This document shows positions 1 to 9,388 of a DNA stretch of 64,000 bases, piece by piece. The position numbers were made by a program, and so were the translations under genes. A model generated the notes under the pieces. The model was given only the letters and a program-made list of their open reading frames with translations, ran no database searches and was not told where the DNA came from. Location: NCBI RefSeq assembly GCF_001431425.1, contig NZ_LDJG01000004.1, positions 31,811-95,810 of the forward strand, given 5' to 3'. Source of the DNA: Stenotrophomonas nitritireducens. GTDB taxonomy: Bacteria; Pseudomonadota; Gammaproteobacteria; Xanthomonadales; Xanthomonadaceae. How positions within the stretch are numbered: the first letter of the stretch is position 1; each line of letters begins with the position of its first letter.

Positions 1-912
1 GGCGAACAGCAGCAGCACACCTGCGATCACCAGCACCGGCCATAGCCAGAAGCCTTCGGCCAGATTCACGCCGTCAACCCAGATGCCCACCGGCTGGTGG
101 AACAGCACATCGGCCAACGGTGCGAACAGCAGCGCCAACGAGGTCGACAGCAGCGTGGTGGCGAGGCTGAAATAGGCCACGCCCAGCGGCAGCATCAGCA
201 GGAAATACAGCAGCGTCAGCCAAGTGTGGCTGTCGGTGAACATCGCACCGATCCGCGTCGTCCAGCCCAGGCTTTTGTCCGCGTAGGTCAGCCGGCGCGG
301 CATGCGCACGCCCAGCAGGGTTTCGATGATGCGGCCTTCCACCAGCGACAGCACCCGCACCGAGCCCAGAAACAGCAGCAACACCGGAATGCCGATGATC
401 AGGATCAGCAGCGACATCGACAGCGACAGCCCGGTCACCACCCAGGTGAAGAAGAAGATGCCAGTGACCAGCGACAGCAGCATGTAGAACAGCGCGCCGT
501 AGGTATACGGGTCCAGTACCACGCCGAAGAAACGCGCCATCGCCGAGCGCGGCTTCGTCGTTGCTGCAGCCACGCCGGCAGCGCCAGCAGCGACGCCTGC
601 CGCCAGCGGCGGCGCCGCCACCGGCGGTCGCCCGGGCAGCGGCGTGCGCAGCGCGCGGTTCACCGTCACCTCGGTCTCGCGGTAGATATCGGCCACTTCT
701 TCCGGCGCGCCATAGCTGCCAGCGACGCCGGCGATCACCTCGGCCTCGCTCCTGCCTGGTTGTTCGGCCAGCTCCGAGCGCAGGTATTCCTCGGCGTCGT
801 ACAACGCGTCCTGGATCATCGCTGGGTCCGCGCCGGCCAGTGCCGCGCGCAGCTGTTCCAGATACTCGGGAATCGTGGTCGGCAGCGGCCGCGCATGGAT
901 CTCGTTGTTCAT
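1..912 (-). CDS. HAAS/sensor-domain membrane protein (3' end beyond left edge)
   Basis: The reading frame opens at an ATG (complement of 910-912) and is still open at base 1, giving at least 304 residues. The first ~75 residues form a soluble helical segment resembling the HAAS domain (EYLEQLRAAL, DAEEYLRSEL, YGAPEEVADIYRETE). An Ala/Pro linker and several hydrophobic helices of the 'putative sensor' type follow (FYMLLSLVTGIFFFTWVVTG, LLILIIGIPVLLLFLGSVR). Its start overlaps the stop of the PadR gene (ATGA), so the two are translationally coupled. HAAS proteins commonly sit beside PadR regulators, and a membrane signalling or regulator-tethering role is inferred. The C-terminus is not visible. 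Confidence 0.75.
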   Translation of the reverse strand, partial: MNNEIHARPLPTTIPEYLEQLRAALAGADPAMIQDALYDAEEYLRSELAEQPGRSEAEVIAGVAGSYGAPEEVADIYRETEVTVNRALRTPLPGRPPVAAPPLAAGVAAGAAGVAAATTKPRSAMARFFGVVLDPYTYGALFYMLLSLVTGIFFFTWVVTGLSLSMSLLILIIGIPVLLLFLGSVRVLSLVEGRIIETLLGVRMPRRLTYADKSLGWTTRIGAMFTDSHTWLTLLYFLLMLPLGVAYFSLATTLLSTSLALLFAPLADVLFHQPVGIWVDGVNLAEGFWLWPVLVIAGVLLLFA

Positions 913-1274
913 CGTTCCACTCCCTCCAGTACGGACTCCAGCGAGTCCCGGGTGGCGTTCCAGGCCGCGATCCACTGCTTGAGCACGGCACGGCCCTCGT
1001 CATTGATGCGGTAATAGCGCCGCGGCGGTCCGGCTACCGACGGCTCGACATGGCTTTCCAGCAGGCCGGCGCCCTCGAGGTTCCGCAGCACCGGATACAA
1101 CGCACTCTGCTTGCCGCTGAGCACGCCATCGCCGGTGCGCTCCAGCTCCTTGGCGATCAGGTAGCCGTACAGCGGCTCCCGCGCCTTGGCCAGTACCGCC
1201 AGCAGCGCCAGCGAGACTGTGCCGGCGCTGAGCTCCTTCTGGAATTTGCGCAGTTGGGCTTCGAAGTCGCCCAT
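909..1274 (-). CDS. PadR family transcriptional regulator
   Basis: A 121-residue winged-helix protein of the PadR family. LYGYLIAKELERTG is the recognition part of the wHTH, and LYPVLRNLEGAGLLES with RRYYRINDEGRAVLKQW is the wing and start of the dimerisation helix. The start at 1274 is chosen because AGGAG lies 7 nt upstream. An upstream in-frame start would add 15 residues that do not fit the family. PadR proteins are usually ligand-responsive repressors of adjacent membrane-protein operons. Here the next gene overlaps by ATGA, so autoregulation of both is likely. No operator was recognised. Confidence 0.88.
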   Translation of the reverse strand: MGDFEAQLRKFQKELSAGTVSLALLAVLAKAREPLYGYLIAKELERTGDGVLSGKQSALYPVLRNLEGAGLLESHVEPSVAGPPRRYYRINDEGRAVLKQWIAAWNATRDSLESVLEGVER

Positions 1275-1426
1275 GGCCTTGCTCCTGCCAACTAGCCTGA
1301 AGCCAACACTATTACTCACTTCGCTATAGTGGATGTGCCGATAGTCACCCCACTCCCGGCACGGTCTGGCGGCGGCACCGGGCGATCACGCAGAATCGGC
1401 CCACACCCGACCACGGAACGCGCCCG

Positions 1427-2323
<897 letters not shown>

Positions 2324-2382
2324 GCCGGGCCGCGTGCGGATGACGTCCGGATGCCGTCGCCGCACGCCTTCATGGGGGACGC

Positions 2383-3249
2383 TCAGCGCTGGCTCACCGC
2401 CACGCTGCCCAGGATCAGGCCGCCGGCGACCAGCATCTGCACGGTCACCGGCTCGCCGAGGAACAGCCATGCGAACAGCGCGCCGAACAGCGGGATCAGG
2501 TAGGTGACGGTGGCCGCGCGCGACGGCCCGACCCGACCGATCAGGCGATAGAACACCAGGAACGCCAGGCCCGTGCAGAGGATGCCCAGGGCGACGGCAC
2601 TGGCCCACGAGCCCAGCGGCACCGGTTGTCGCGGCCAGTGGCTCACCGCCATCGGCAGCATCCACAACGAGGCGCAGCCCAGCGTGGCCGCTGCCGCCGC
2701 TGCCGGCGGCAGGCCATGCATGTGCCGCCGGACCAGGTTGGCGCCCAGCCCGTAGAGCAGCGCCGCCACCGTGCCGGCGACCACCGCCGCGCCGATCGCC
2801 AGGCCCGAGACTTTCGCCGTGGCCAGCACCACCACGCCGGAGAAACCCACCAGCAGGGCGAACGCACGGCGCGGGCCGATCTTCTCGCCGAAGAACAGGA
2901 AGCCGATCAACGCGGCGAACAGCACGGTCATCGCATTGCAGATCGCGCCGATCGCCGCCGGCGCGCGTTCGGCCGCCCAGGCGAACAGCACGAACGGCAA
3001 CGCCGAATTGACCAGGCCGATGGGCGCCAGCCACAGCCAGCGCCGCGCCGGGAACTGCGCGCGTGCGCGCCACAGGAAGGGCACCAGCACCAGCGCGCCG
3101 AGCAGTAGGCGCACTTCCACCAGCGCATACGGCCCGAAGTCCGGTACCGCGATGCGCATGAACAGGAAGGACGAACCCCACACCATGCCCAGGCCCAGCA
3201 ACTCCAGCGGGGTCAACCAGTCGCGCGCGGCCGGCGTCGCGCCGTTCAT
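2383..3249 (-). CDS. EamA/DMT family transporter
   Basis: A 288-residue inner-membrane protein with about ten hydrophobic helices in two EamA repeats. The first repeat begins LELLGLGMVWGSSFLFMRIA. The second ends LIPLFGALFAWLFLGEPV, the characteristic last-helix motif of drug/metabolite exporters. The start at 3249 is chosen because GAGAGG lies just upstream; the longer open frame has no membrane-protein character. The substrate cannot be told from sequence; relatives export amino acids or other small metabolites. Monocistronic, convergent with the PPIase gene across a ~60 bp gap. Confidence 0.85.
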   Translation of the reverse strand: MNGATPAARDWLTPLELLGLGMVWGSSFLFMRIAVPDFGPYALVEVRLLLGALVLVPFLWRARAQFPARRWLWLAPIGLVNSALPFVLFAWAAERAPAAIGAICNAMTVLFAALIGFLFFGEKIGPRRAFALLVGFSGVVVLATAKVSGLAIGAAVVAGTVAALLYGLGANLVRRHMHGLPPAAAAAATLGCASLWMLPMAVSHWPRQPVPLGSWASAVALGILCTGLAFLVFYRLIGRVGPSRAATVTYLIPLFGALFAWLFLGEPVTVQMLVAGGLILGSVAVSQR

Positions 3250-3441
3250 CGTTCCTCTCCCGGCGCTGCCACGCCCTTTCCCGCCCGCACTCCACACGCC
3301 ATGGACATCCCTCCGGTAATGGAACGCAAGCATCCGCCCAACCGGGCGCGCTGACAAACACCGCGCCGGCATCCATCGCGCTTCACGCCCCCTTGCCCGG
3401 CGACTGACCAGGCTGGACGCTCCATTCCCACGGAGATCGCC

Positions 3442-3735
3442 ATGTCCCTGCTGCGCATCCGCATCACCGGCAGCGCCGACGACGCCCTGGCCGTTGGCGA
3501 CCTGCTGCATGGCCTGGAAGGCATCGAGCATGTCGAGGAAACCGATGACCTGATGCCGCACATGGACGACGAGGATTCCAGTTCGGCCGGCCTGTCCGAC
3601 GACATCGGCCCCGGCATCCACGAACTGGAAGTGGAAGTCGGCAACGACGCCACTGCGCGGAAGGCGCGGCAGGCGGTGGAACGGCTGGCGCGCGAACGCG
3701 GGCTGGTCATCGAGTACGAGCACGACGAGGGTTGA
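3442..3735 (+). CDS. Conserved small acidic protein, function unknown
   Basis: A 97-residue, acidic, soluble protein with no signal peptide. The pattern SLLRIRITGSADDALAVGDLL, then an Asp/Ser-rich loop (MPHMDDEDSSS), then HELEVEVGNDATARKARQAV and VIEYEHDEG suggests a beta-alpha-beta-beta-alpha-beta sandwich like ACT or ferredoxin-like folds. That is only a pattern reading. A purine-rich GGAGATCGCC precedes the ATG. I do not recognise the family. It lies alone between a divergent exporter and another small unknown gene. Confidence 0.7.
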   Translation: MSLLRIRITGSADDALAVGDLLHGLEGIEHVEETDDLMPHMDDEDSSSAGLSDDIGPGIHELEVEVGNDATARKARQAVERLARERGLVIEYEHDEG

Positions 3736-3866
3736 GCCGCCCTGCAGCCGATGCGACGGCCGGCGGCGGTGAAGCATTGCGCGCGCGGCTTGATCCAGAT
3801 CAAGACGGCATGGCCGGCGGCGGCGCACATTCGCCTGTCCGCACACCGGTACAGGAGATCGCCGCG

Positions 3867-4097
3867 ATGACCGACCACTGGCTCGACAGCCTCATCACCG
3901 ACACGCCGCAGCAGGGCTTCGAACTCGCCGTCCTGCTCAGCCGCCGCGGCGTCAAATACACGCAGCCGGACCTGTCCATCCTGCAGAAGCTGCGCCCGGA
4001 ATACGCCGACTCCGCCGACGCGCTCACCGCCGCCTCGCAGGTCGTGGCCACCAACTTCCAGACGGTGGCCGCGGCCAACGACTACTGGCGGCCGTGA
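3867..4097 (+). CDS. Small hypothetical protein
   Basis: A 76-residue protein starting MTDHWLDSLITDTPQQGFEL, predicted mostly helical and without membrane segments. The start at 3867 is chosen because AGGAG (3853-3857) precedes it at good distance. The open frame extends 45 codons upstream, but that part is low-complexity GC-rich sequence overlapping the previous gene. The family is not recognised. It ends just before a hairpin (4103-4130) that also closes the opposing lipoprotein gene. Confidence 0.6.
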   Translation: MTDHWLDSLITDTPQQGFELAVLLSRRGVKYTQPDLSILQKLRPEYADSADALTAASQVVATNFQTVAAANDYWRP

Positions 4098-4102
4098 AAG
4101 CC

Positions 4103-4130
4103 GCAGGAGCGCGTCCTGCTGCGCTCCTGC
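4103..4130. terminator. Hairpin between convergent genes
   Basis: A 10-bp perfect stem (GCAGGAGCGC / GCGCTCCTGC) with an 8-nt loop lies between the convergent genes ending at 4097 and 4138. It has no T-tract, so it is either a weak bidirectional terminator or a REP-like repeat; the GCAGGAGCG core resembles repeats common in this group. Confidence 0.5.
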
Positions 4131-4137
4131 GCGTGGA

Positions 4138-4935
4138 TCAATCGCGCCTGCGCCGTCGGCGCCACAGCTTCAGCCCGCCCCACGACAGCGCGCCGCCGAC
4201 CAGCAGCAGCGGCAGCAGGCCGGCGAATACGCGGATCAGGTAGGCCAGGCTGGTGGTGAAGATGCCGCCGGACTCGGCCAGCGCGCGGCCGATCTCGCTG
4301 CGGTTGCGCTGGCTGCTGGTCGAATCCAGCTGGATCGTCACCTTCTGCGTATCGATGCGCCGGTGCTGCTGGGCCGCATCGCGCCCGGCCTGCTCCAGTC
4401 CCGCCTCGATCTCGGACAGGCGCTGGGAAATGGTCAGCAGGTCGGCCACCGCCAGATCCTTGCGCTGCTGGTATTCGCCCAGGCGCGCGTGCTCGTTCTT
4501 CAGCCGCGCCTGGGTCAGACGGGTGTCGGCCACCTGCTGCGCGAGATCCTCGGCGCGGGTGTCGCGGCGGGTTACTTCGCCCTTCTCGCTGGCCAGCGCA
4601 ATGATCGGCTCCACGCCCCGTGGCGCGATGCGCACCTCGATCGCGCCGGAGGCGGTATCGCCACCGCTCTGCGACAGCTGCAGCACCGCGCAGTCGCCAA
4701 ACTTCCCGCCCTGGCAGGCCTCGGCCACCGCCTTCAACCGCGGCGCGATCTGCCCGCCGGGCAGGCGCAGCTGCACCGTGTGCTCATAGGCCAGGAACGC
4801 GCCTTCCGGCGAGGCCATCGCGGCCTCGGCGGCGACGCCCGCGGTGCGCGCATCGTGCTTGCTGCAGCCCACTGCCAGCATAAGCGCCAGCAGCATGCCC
4901 ACCAGCGCGCAGGAACGGCGCAGCGCAGCCGTCAT
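4138..4935 (-). CDS. DUF4349 domain lipoprotein
   Basis: A 265-residue lipoprotein. The lipobox LMLAVGC places the acylated Cys near residue 24. Residues ~50-230 carry a DUF4349-like region with a long charged coiled coil (ARLKNEHARLGEYQQRKDL). A C-terminal membrane helix (VFAGLLPLLLVGGALSWGGL) ends in a basic tail, RRRRRRD. The coiled coil flanked by a lipid anchor and a TM helix suggests a structural or sensing protein spanning the periplasm. Function is unknown for the family. Its start overlaps the stop of the GFA gene (ATGA), so both are co-translated. Confidence 0.8.
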   Translation of the reverse strand: MTAALRRSCALVGMLLALMLAVGCSKHDARTAGVAAEAAMASPEGAFLAYEHTVQLRLPGGQIAPRLKAVAEACQGGKFGDCAVLQLSQSGGDTASGAIEVRIAPRGVEPIIALASEKGEVTRRDTRAEDLAQQVADTRLTQARLKNEHARLGEYQQRKDLAVADLLTISQRLSEIEAGLEQAGRDAAQQHRRIDTQKVTIQLDSTSSQRNRSEIGRALAESGGIFTTSLAYLIRVFAGLLPLLLVGGALSWGGLKLWRRRRRRD

Positions 4936-5288
4936 CGGCTGGCCCCGTCGTAGCGCGTGATTTCCAGCGCATCCAGATCGACGGCCGGCACGCAGCGCAG
5001 GTTGATCGCCACGGTCGGCTCGCCGCTGCGCGGGTCCACCGCTTCGCTGAACGGGGCTACGCCGCAGACGCGGCAATGATGATGGTCGATATGCCCGGAA
5101 TTGAAGCGGTAGCTTTCCAGTCCGGCGGGATCGCTCTTCAGCTCGAAACCGCTGCGCGGGCCGAACCACAGCAGCGAACCGCGCCGCCGGCAGATCGAGC
5201 AGTTGCAGGACAGCGCGCTGGCGACCGGTTCGGCCGATTCGAACGCGAACGCGATGCGCCCGCAGTGACAGCTGCCTTCGTAATGCAT
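4932..5288 (-). CDS. GFA (glutathione-dependent formaldehyde-activating/CENP-V) family protein
   Basis: A 118-residue zinc-binding protein. The GFA fold is shown by GSCHCGRIAF, the zinc ligands in CNCSICRRRG, and the second pair in HHCRVCGVAPFSEAV. The start at 5288 is chosen because GGAGG lies 7 nt upstream. Family members include Gfa, which combines formaldehyde with glutathione, but most bacterial paralogues have no proven substrate, so only the fold and metal sites are secure. It overlaps the DUF4349 gene by 4 nt, an unusual pairing. Confidence 0.85.
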   Translation of the reverse strand: MHYEGSCHCGRIAFAFESAEPVASALSCNCSICRRRGSLLWFGPRSGFELKSDPAGLESYRFNSGHIDHHHCRVCGVAPFSEAVDPRSGEPTVAINLRCVPAVDLDALEITRYDGASR

Positions 5289-5393
5289 CGCACGACCTCC
5301 AGGGGGCACCGGCGGCCATGGTAAGCCAATGGCATGGGCGCCCGTGCGGCAGCTGCCCTATGCTCCGGCTTTCCCTCCGCAACAGGTATCCCG

Positions 5394-7196
5394 ATGCGCA
5401 AGCACCTGCTCGCCGCCGCCCTGCTCGCCAGCCTGGCCGGCTGCCAGAACAGCGACGCCCCGACCGCCCCGTCCACCGCCGCCGAACAGGCCGGCCAGAG
5501 CCAGGCCGACGCCCAGTTCGCCGAGCTGTCGAAGAAGGCGCTCGATACCTGGATGCAGCTGTCCCCGGTCAGCGCCACCCAGATCGGCGACCACCGTTAC
5601 GACAGCGAACTCGACGACCTCAGCGCCGCCGGCCAGCACAAGGGCCTGGAAGCCAGCAAGGCGCTGCTCGCCGACCTGGACAAGATCGATGCCGGCAAGC
5701 TCGGCCGCGAGAACCAGGTCGACGCCGCGATCCTGCGCAACCAGCTGCAGTCCGACATCTGGAGCAACGAGAGCCTGCAGTCCTGGCAGTGGGACCCGCA
5801 GGTCTACAACGGCCTGGCCGGCAGCGCCATCTATGGCCTGATGGCGCGCGAATTCGCGCCGCTGCCCGAGCGCCTGAAGTCGGCCACCGCGCGCATCGAG
5901 AAGATCCCGCAGATCTTCGCCGCCGCCCGCGCCAACCTGGACCCGGCGCGCGTGCCGAAGATCCACGCCGAGACCGTGGCCAAACAGAACAAGGGCATCC
6001 TCAGCCTCGTCGAGACCTTCATCACCCCCAACATCGGCCAGCTCGAGGCGGCCGACCAGCAGCGCCTGACCACCGCCATCGACAACCTCAACAAGGCCGT
6101 CGCCGAGCAGCAGGAATGGCTGGACAAGACCCTGGTGCCCAACGCCAGGGGCGATTTCCGCATCGGCGCGGAGAAGTACGACCAGAAGCTGAAGTTCTCG
6201 CTCAACTCCTCGCTGTCGCGCGCGGAGATCGGCGAGCGCGCCCGCGCCGAACTGGCGCGCGTGCGCAAGGACATGTACGGCATCGCCCAGGTGGTGCTGA
6301 AGGACAAGCCGGGCGCGCCGGAGATGCCGGCCGAGCCGAGCGACGCGCAGCAGCAGAAGGCCATCGAGGCCGCGCTGGAACTGGCCTATGCCGACAAGCC
6401 CGCGCGCGACAAGGTGGTGGAAGACGCCAAGGCCTCGCTGGCGCAGTCCACCGAGTTCGTGCGCACGCACGACCTGGTGACCCTGCCCGACGCGCCGGTG
6501 GACATCATCCTGATGCCGGAATTCCAGCGCGGCGTGGCCGTGGCCTACTGCGATTCGCCCGGCCCGCTGGACAAGAACCTGAAGACCTTCTACGCGGTCT
6601 CGCCGATTCCGGACGACTGGAACGACAAGCAGGTCGATTCGTTCCTGCGCGAATACAACAGCCGCATGATCCACCTGCTCTCGATCCACGAAGGCACGCC
6701 GGGCCACTACCTGGAAGGCTGGCACTCGGGCAAGTTCCCCTCCACCCTGCGCGCCGTGCTGCGTTCGGGCCTGTTCGCCGAGGGCTGGGCGGTCTACACC
6801 GAGCGCATGATGCAGGAACAGGGCTACCTGGATAACGACCCGCTGTTCCACCTGGTGCAGCTGAAGTTCTACCTGCGCACGATCGCCAATGCCATCCTCG
6901 ACCAGGGCGTGCACGTGGACAACTGGAGCCGCGAGCAGGCCATGCAGCTGATGACCCACGACGCCTTCCAGCAGGAGAGCGAAGCGTCCGGCAAGTGGGT
7001 GCGCGCCCAGCTCACCTCGGCGCAGCTGCCGACCTACTTCGTCGGTGCGCAGGAACACTTCGACACCCGCAAGGCCGTGCAGGAAAAGCAGGGCGCCGGC
7101 TTCAACCTGAAGGCCTACCACGACCAGATCCTGTCCTACGGCGCGCCGCCGGTGCGCTTCGCCCGCCAGCTGATGCTGGACCAGCCGATCGAATAA
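5394..7196 (+). CDS. DUF885 family lipoprotein (putative metallopeptidase)
   Basis: A 600-residue lipoprotein with lipobox LLASLAGC (Cys17) followed by an Ala/Gln-rich linker and a helical DUF885 domain across the rest. IHEGTPGHYLEG near residue 440 is a HExxPGH zinc motif typical of the family. A downstream Glu/Tyr-rich helix (LFAEGWAVYTERMM) supplies the expected third ligand region. This supports a periplasm-facing metallo-carboxypeptidase-like enzyme; the substrate is unknown. The start at 5394 gives a clean signal peptide (MRKHLLAAALLASLAGC). A strong hairpin follows at 7219. Confidence 0.9.
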   Translation: MRKHLLAAALLASLAGCQNSDAPTAPSTAAEQAGQSQADAQFAELSKKALDTWMQLSPVSATQIGDHRYDSELDDLSAAGQHKGLEASKALLADLDKIDAGKLGRENQVDAAILRNQLQSDIWSNESLQSWQWDPQVYNGLAGSAIYGLMAREFAPLPERLKSATARIEKIPQIFAAARANLDPARVPKIHAETVAKQNKGILSLVETFITPNIGQLEAADQQRLTTAIDNLNKAVAEQQEWLDKTLVPNARGDFRIGAEKYDQKLKFSLNSSLSRAEIGERARAELARVRKDMYGIAQVVLKDKPGAPEMPAEPSDAQQQKAIEAALELAYADKPARDKVVEDAKASLAQSTEFVRTHDLVTLPDAPVDIILMPEFQRGVAVAYCDSPGPLDKNLKTFYAVSPIPDDWNDKQVDSFLREYNSRMIHLLSIHEGTPGHYLEGWHSGKFPSTLRAVLRSGLFAEGWAVYTERMMQEQGYLDNDPLFHLVQLKFYLRTIANAILDQGVHVDNWSREQAMQLMTHDAFQQESEASGKWVRAQLTSAQLPTYFVGAQEHFDTRKAVQEKQGAGFNLKAYHDQILSYGAPPVRFARQLMLDQPIE

Positions 7197-7218
7197 TCGC
7201 CCGGCTCGATGGATGCGC

Positions 7219-7243
7219 AAAGGCCCGGGAATCCCGGGCCTTT
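7219..7243 (+). terminator. Rho-independent-like terminator after the DUF885 gene
   Basis: An 11-bp perfect stem (AAAGGCCCGGG / CCCGGGCCTTT) with a 3-nt loop lies 22 bp after the DUF885 stop. The T-tract is short (TTT), as is common in GC-rich genomes. Confidence 0.75.
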
Positions 7244-7343
7244 GCCGTTGCGCCGCCTGGAACCGGAAATCCGGCCAGTGCCGGCGCCTTCCCATCCAGC
7301 AGCCGGGACCGGATACTCCGCGACACTGCATGAGGGGAACGAC

Positions 7344-7604
7344 ATGGGCAGCTTCAGCATCTGGCATTGGATCATCCTGCTCCTGGTATTGGGCATACCC
7401 GTCATCCTGGTGGGCCTGCTCGTCTGGCTGGCGGCCCGCGGCTCGGGGAAATCCGCCCGCGCCGCCATGCCGGTGCCCTCGAGGCCGCCGCCGTTGCCAT
7501 CGACCGGAGCGCGGCTGCAGAAACTGGCCACGTTGAAATCACAGGGGCTGATCAGCGAGGCGGAGTACGAGCAGAAGCGCGCCGCGCTGCTCGACGACCT
7601 CTAG
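7344..7604 (+). CDS. SHOCT domain membrane protein
   Basis: An 86-residue protein. An N-terminal TM helix (WIILLLVLGIPVILVGLLVW) is followed by a Pro-rich linker and a C-terminal SHOCT motif (LQKLATLKSQGLISEAEYEQ then KRAALLDDL). SHOCT domains are short oligomerisation or anchoring modules at protein termini. The start at 7344 has GAGGGG upstream. Function beyond membrane localisation cannot be inferred. First of a run of small, separately initiated genes. Confidence 0.8.
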   Translation: MGSFSIWHWIILLLVLGIPVILVGLLVWLAARGSGKSARAAMPVPSRPPPLPSTGARLQKLATLKSQGLISEAEYEQKRAALLDDL

Positions 7605-7690
7605 TCCCGCCCCCGGCGTCTCTGCAGACCCGTGCCTGCCGGCGGCGCGATGCGGCGCCCGCGGCACCCATCGTCGCCACAGGGGAAGAA

Positions 7691-8245
7691 ATGGACGGTT
7701 TCGATTTTCTGTTCTCGCTCTATTCGCTGCTGCTCGGCCTTGCCGTGGCGCACGCGATGACCGGCTTCGCCGACAGCTGGGTGGATCGCGCGCGGACCGC
7801 CCTCGGCGCATCGACGATCCTGCTCGGTCTTCTCATCCTGCTGCGCGCAGCGGGACAATGGACCTCCTTCTGGGATGGACGCGGCGGCCTGGCGATGGAC
7901 CCATGGAAGGTTCTTGTCTGCCTGGGAATGGCCCTGCCCTACATCTTCATCGCCCGCGTCATGTTCCCGCGGACGGACGCCGGTTATGCCAGCATCGACG
8001 ACTACTATCTGGAAAACAGGCGCGCGCTGATGACCGCGCTGCTGATTCCCACCTGCGTCAGCTTCGCCAGCAACATCGCCCTGTCGGGATCCGCGTTCCT
8101 GCAGGAGCCATTGTTCATCGCGATGAAGTACGTCCTGCCGCTGGCCATTCCGCTTGCCCTGATCTTCGCCGGGCGCCAGCGGTGGCACCGCGCAGGCCTG
8201 GGGGTGCTGACGGCCTGCACGCTCGTCCTCATGTTCTGGGCGTGA
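7691..8245 (+). CDS. Multi-pass membrane protein, function unknown
   Basis: A 184-residue protein with five to six hydrophobic helices (FLFSLYSLLLGLAVAHAMTG, STILLGLLILLRAAG, VLVCLGMALPYIFIA, ALLIPTCVSFASNIALSG, VLPLAIPLALIFAG, and a last C-terminal helix). A good RBS (AGGGGAAG) precedes the ATG at 7691. I do not recognise the family. The frame is open upstream, but that part overlaps the SHOCT gene out of frame. Confidence 0.7.
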   Translation: MDGFDFLFSLYSLLLGLAVAHAMTGFADSWVDRARTALGASTILLGLLILLRAAGQWTSFWDGRGGLAMDPWKVLVCLGMALPYIFIARVMFPRTDAGYASIDDYYLENRRALMTALLIPTCVSFASNIALSGSAFLQEPLFIAMKYVLPLAIPLALIFAGRQRWHRAGLGVLTACTLVLMFWA

Positions 8246-8335
8246 AGCGCGGGTCCGCCGTTCACCCATGCCGATACCGCCCGGAGGCATGATCCGCTCC
8301 AGGCACCCTTCCCCCGACACCCCGATGGAGACCGC

Positions 8336-8824
8336 ATGAACGTGATGCTCGCCGCGCTGCTGTCCGCCGCCGCCTTTGCCGGTACGCCCGCACATGCCGC
8401 TTCGCCGGCCGATTCACCGCTGGTCGGCCACTGGGTGCTGGAGGTGGACAGCCTGCCGATGCCGCCCGAAGCGCGACCGAAAAGCGTCAACATCGCCTTC
8501 GCCGCCACGCCGGACGGCCAGTGGAACGAACGCGTCGAAATCGTCGACCAGGGCGGCAATGCGCTGCATTCGGAGTCCACCCTGTCCCTGGACGGCACGC
8601 CCGGCCGCGCATCCGGCACCTATTGGGTCGATGTCCTCGCGGCCAAGATGCCGGCGCCCAACGTCCTGGTCATGCAGTTCGTCTACGAAGGCATCCCGCG
8701 CTCCACCCGCGTCTATTCGGTGAGCGGAGACGGGAAGGTCATGACCGAGACGGAGGCCTATTTCAAGGATGGAACGCCGGTGCTGCGGACTGCCTATTTC
8801 AGACGCGCGCCCGGCAGCCCCTGA
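8336..8824 (+). CDS. Secreted beta-rich protein, function unknown
   Basis: A 162-residue protein with a signal peptide (MNVMLAALLSAAAFAGTPAHA, cleavage after Ala-His-Ala). The mature part has alternating beta-strand patterns (LVGHWVLEVDSLPMPPEARP, SVNIAFAATPDGQWNERVEI, KVMTETEAYFKDGTPVLRTA), reminiscent of a lipocalin-like barrel. GATGGAGACC precedes the start. No catalytic motif is seen. A periplasmic binding role is only a guess. Confidence 0.65.
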   Translation: MNVMLAALLSAAAFAGTPAHAASPADSPLVGHWVLEVDSLPMPPEARPKSVNIAFAATPDGQWNERVEIVDQGGNALHSESTLSLDGTPGRASGTYWVDVLAAKMPAPNVLVMQFVYEGIPRSTRVYSVSGDGKVMTETEAYFKDGTPVLRTAYFRRAPGSP

Positions 8825-8922
8825 AGGCCGCCATCACCCCGCCGCTCCCGCGCATCCGGTGATGACGCAAACCGGCCGTCGCATGCACGTCGCTCCACCT
8901 CATTCGTGAAACAGGAACGCAC

Positions 8923-9321
8923 ATGCACAATGCCCTGATCTTCCCGATGGCGGCCCACGTCGCTCTGGCCGCGCTCCTGTACGTCCTGCTCACCGTCGCC
9001 CGGGCGCCCGCGGTCTGGGGCATCGGCCGCCGGGTCGACGGCGGCAATCCCTGGGCCGACGTCGAACCGCGCATCAGCGCCAATCTTTCCAACCAGTTCG
9101 AATGGCCGCTGTTCTTCCACGCCGCCTGCCTGGCTCTGCTGCCGTTCCCGCCGGGCCCGATGACGCTCGCACTGGCCTGGCTGTTCGTCGCCGGCCGCGT
9201 CCTGCACAGCACCGTCCAGATCCTGACCCGCAACGTCCGCCTCCGGGGAATCGTCTTCACCCTCAATTTCCTCGCCGTGCTGGGCCTGTGGGTCGAAGCG
9301 GTGGGAACGTGGTCGCGCTGA
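8923..9321 (+). CDS. MAPEG family membrane protein
   Basis: A 132-residue protein with four hydrophobic helices and MAPEG landmarks. RISANLSNQFEWPLFFHAAC corresponds to the conserved 'R..a..N..E..p.f' loop, and WLFVAGRVLHSTVQILT to the third helix. MAPEG proteins are eicosanoid/glutathione-metabolism relatives; bacterial members are mostly uncharacterised. AGGA lies upstream of the ATG. Monocistronic. Confidence 0.85.
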   Translation: MHNALIFPMAAHVALAALLYVLLTVARAPAVWGIGRRVDGGNPWADVEPRISANLSNQFEWPLFFHAACLALLPFPPGPMTLALAWLFVAGRVLHSTVQILTRNVRLRGIVFTLNFLAVLGLWVEAVGTWSR

Positions 9322-9388
9322 CGCTTGATCCCGGTGGGCAAGGCGGTACCGCGGACCTGCCCCGCCCGCCCCCAGCAACGGAGTCACC

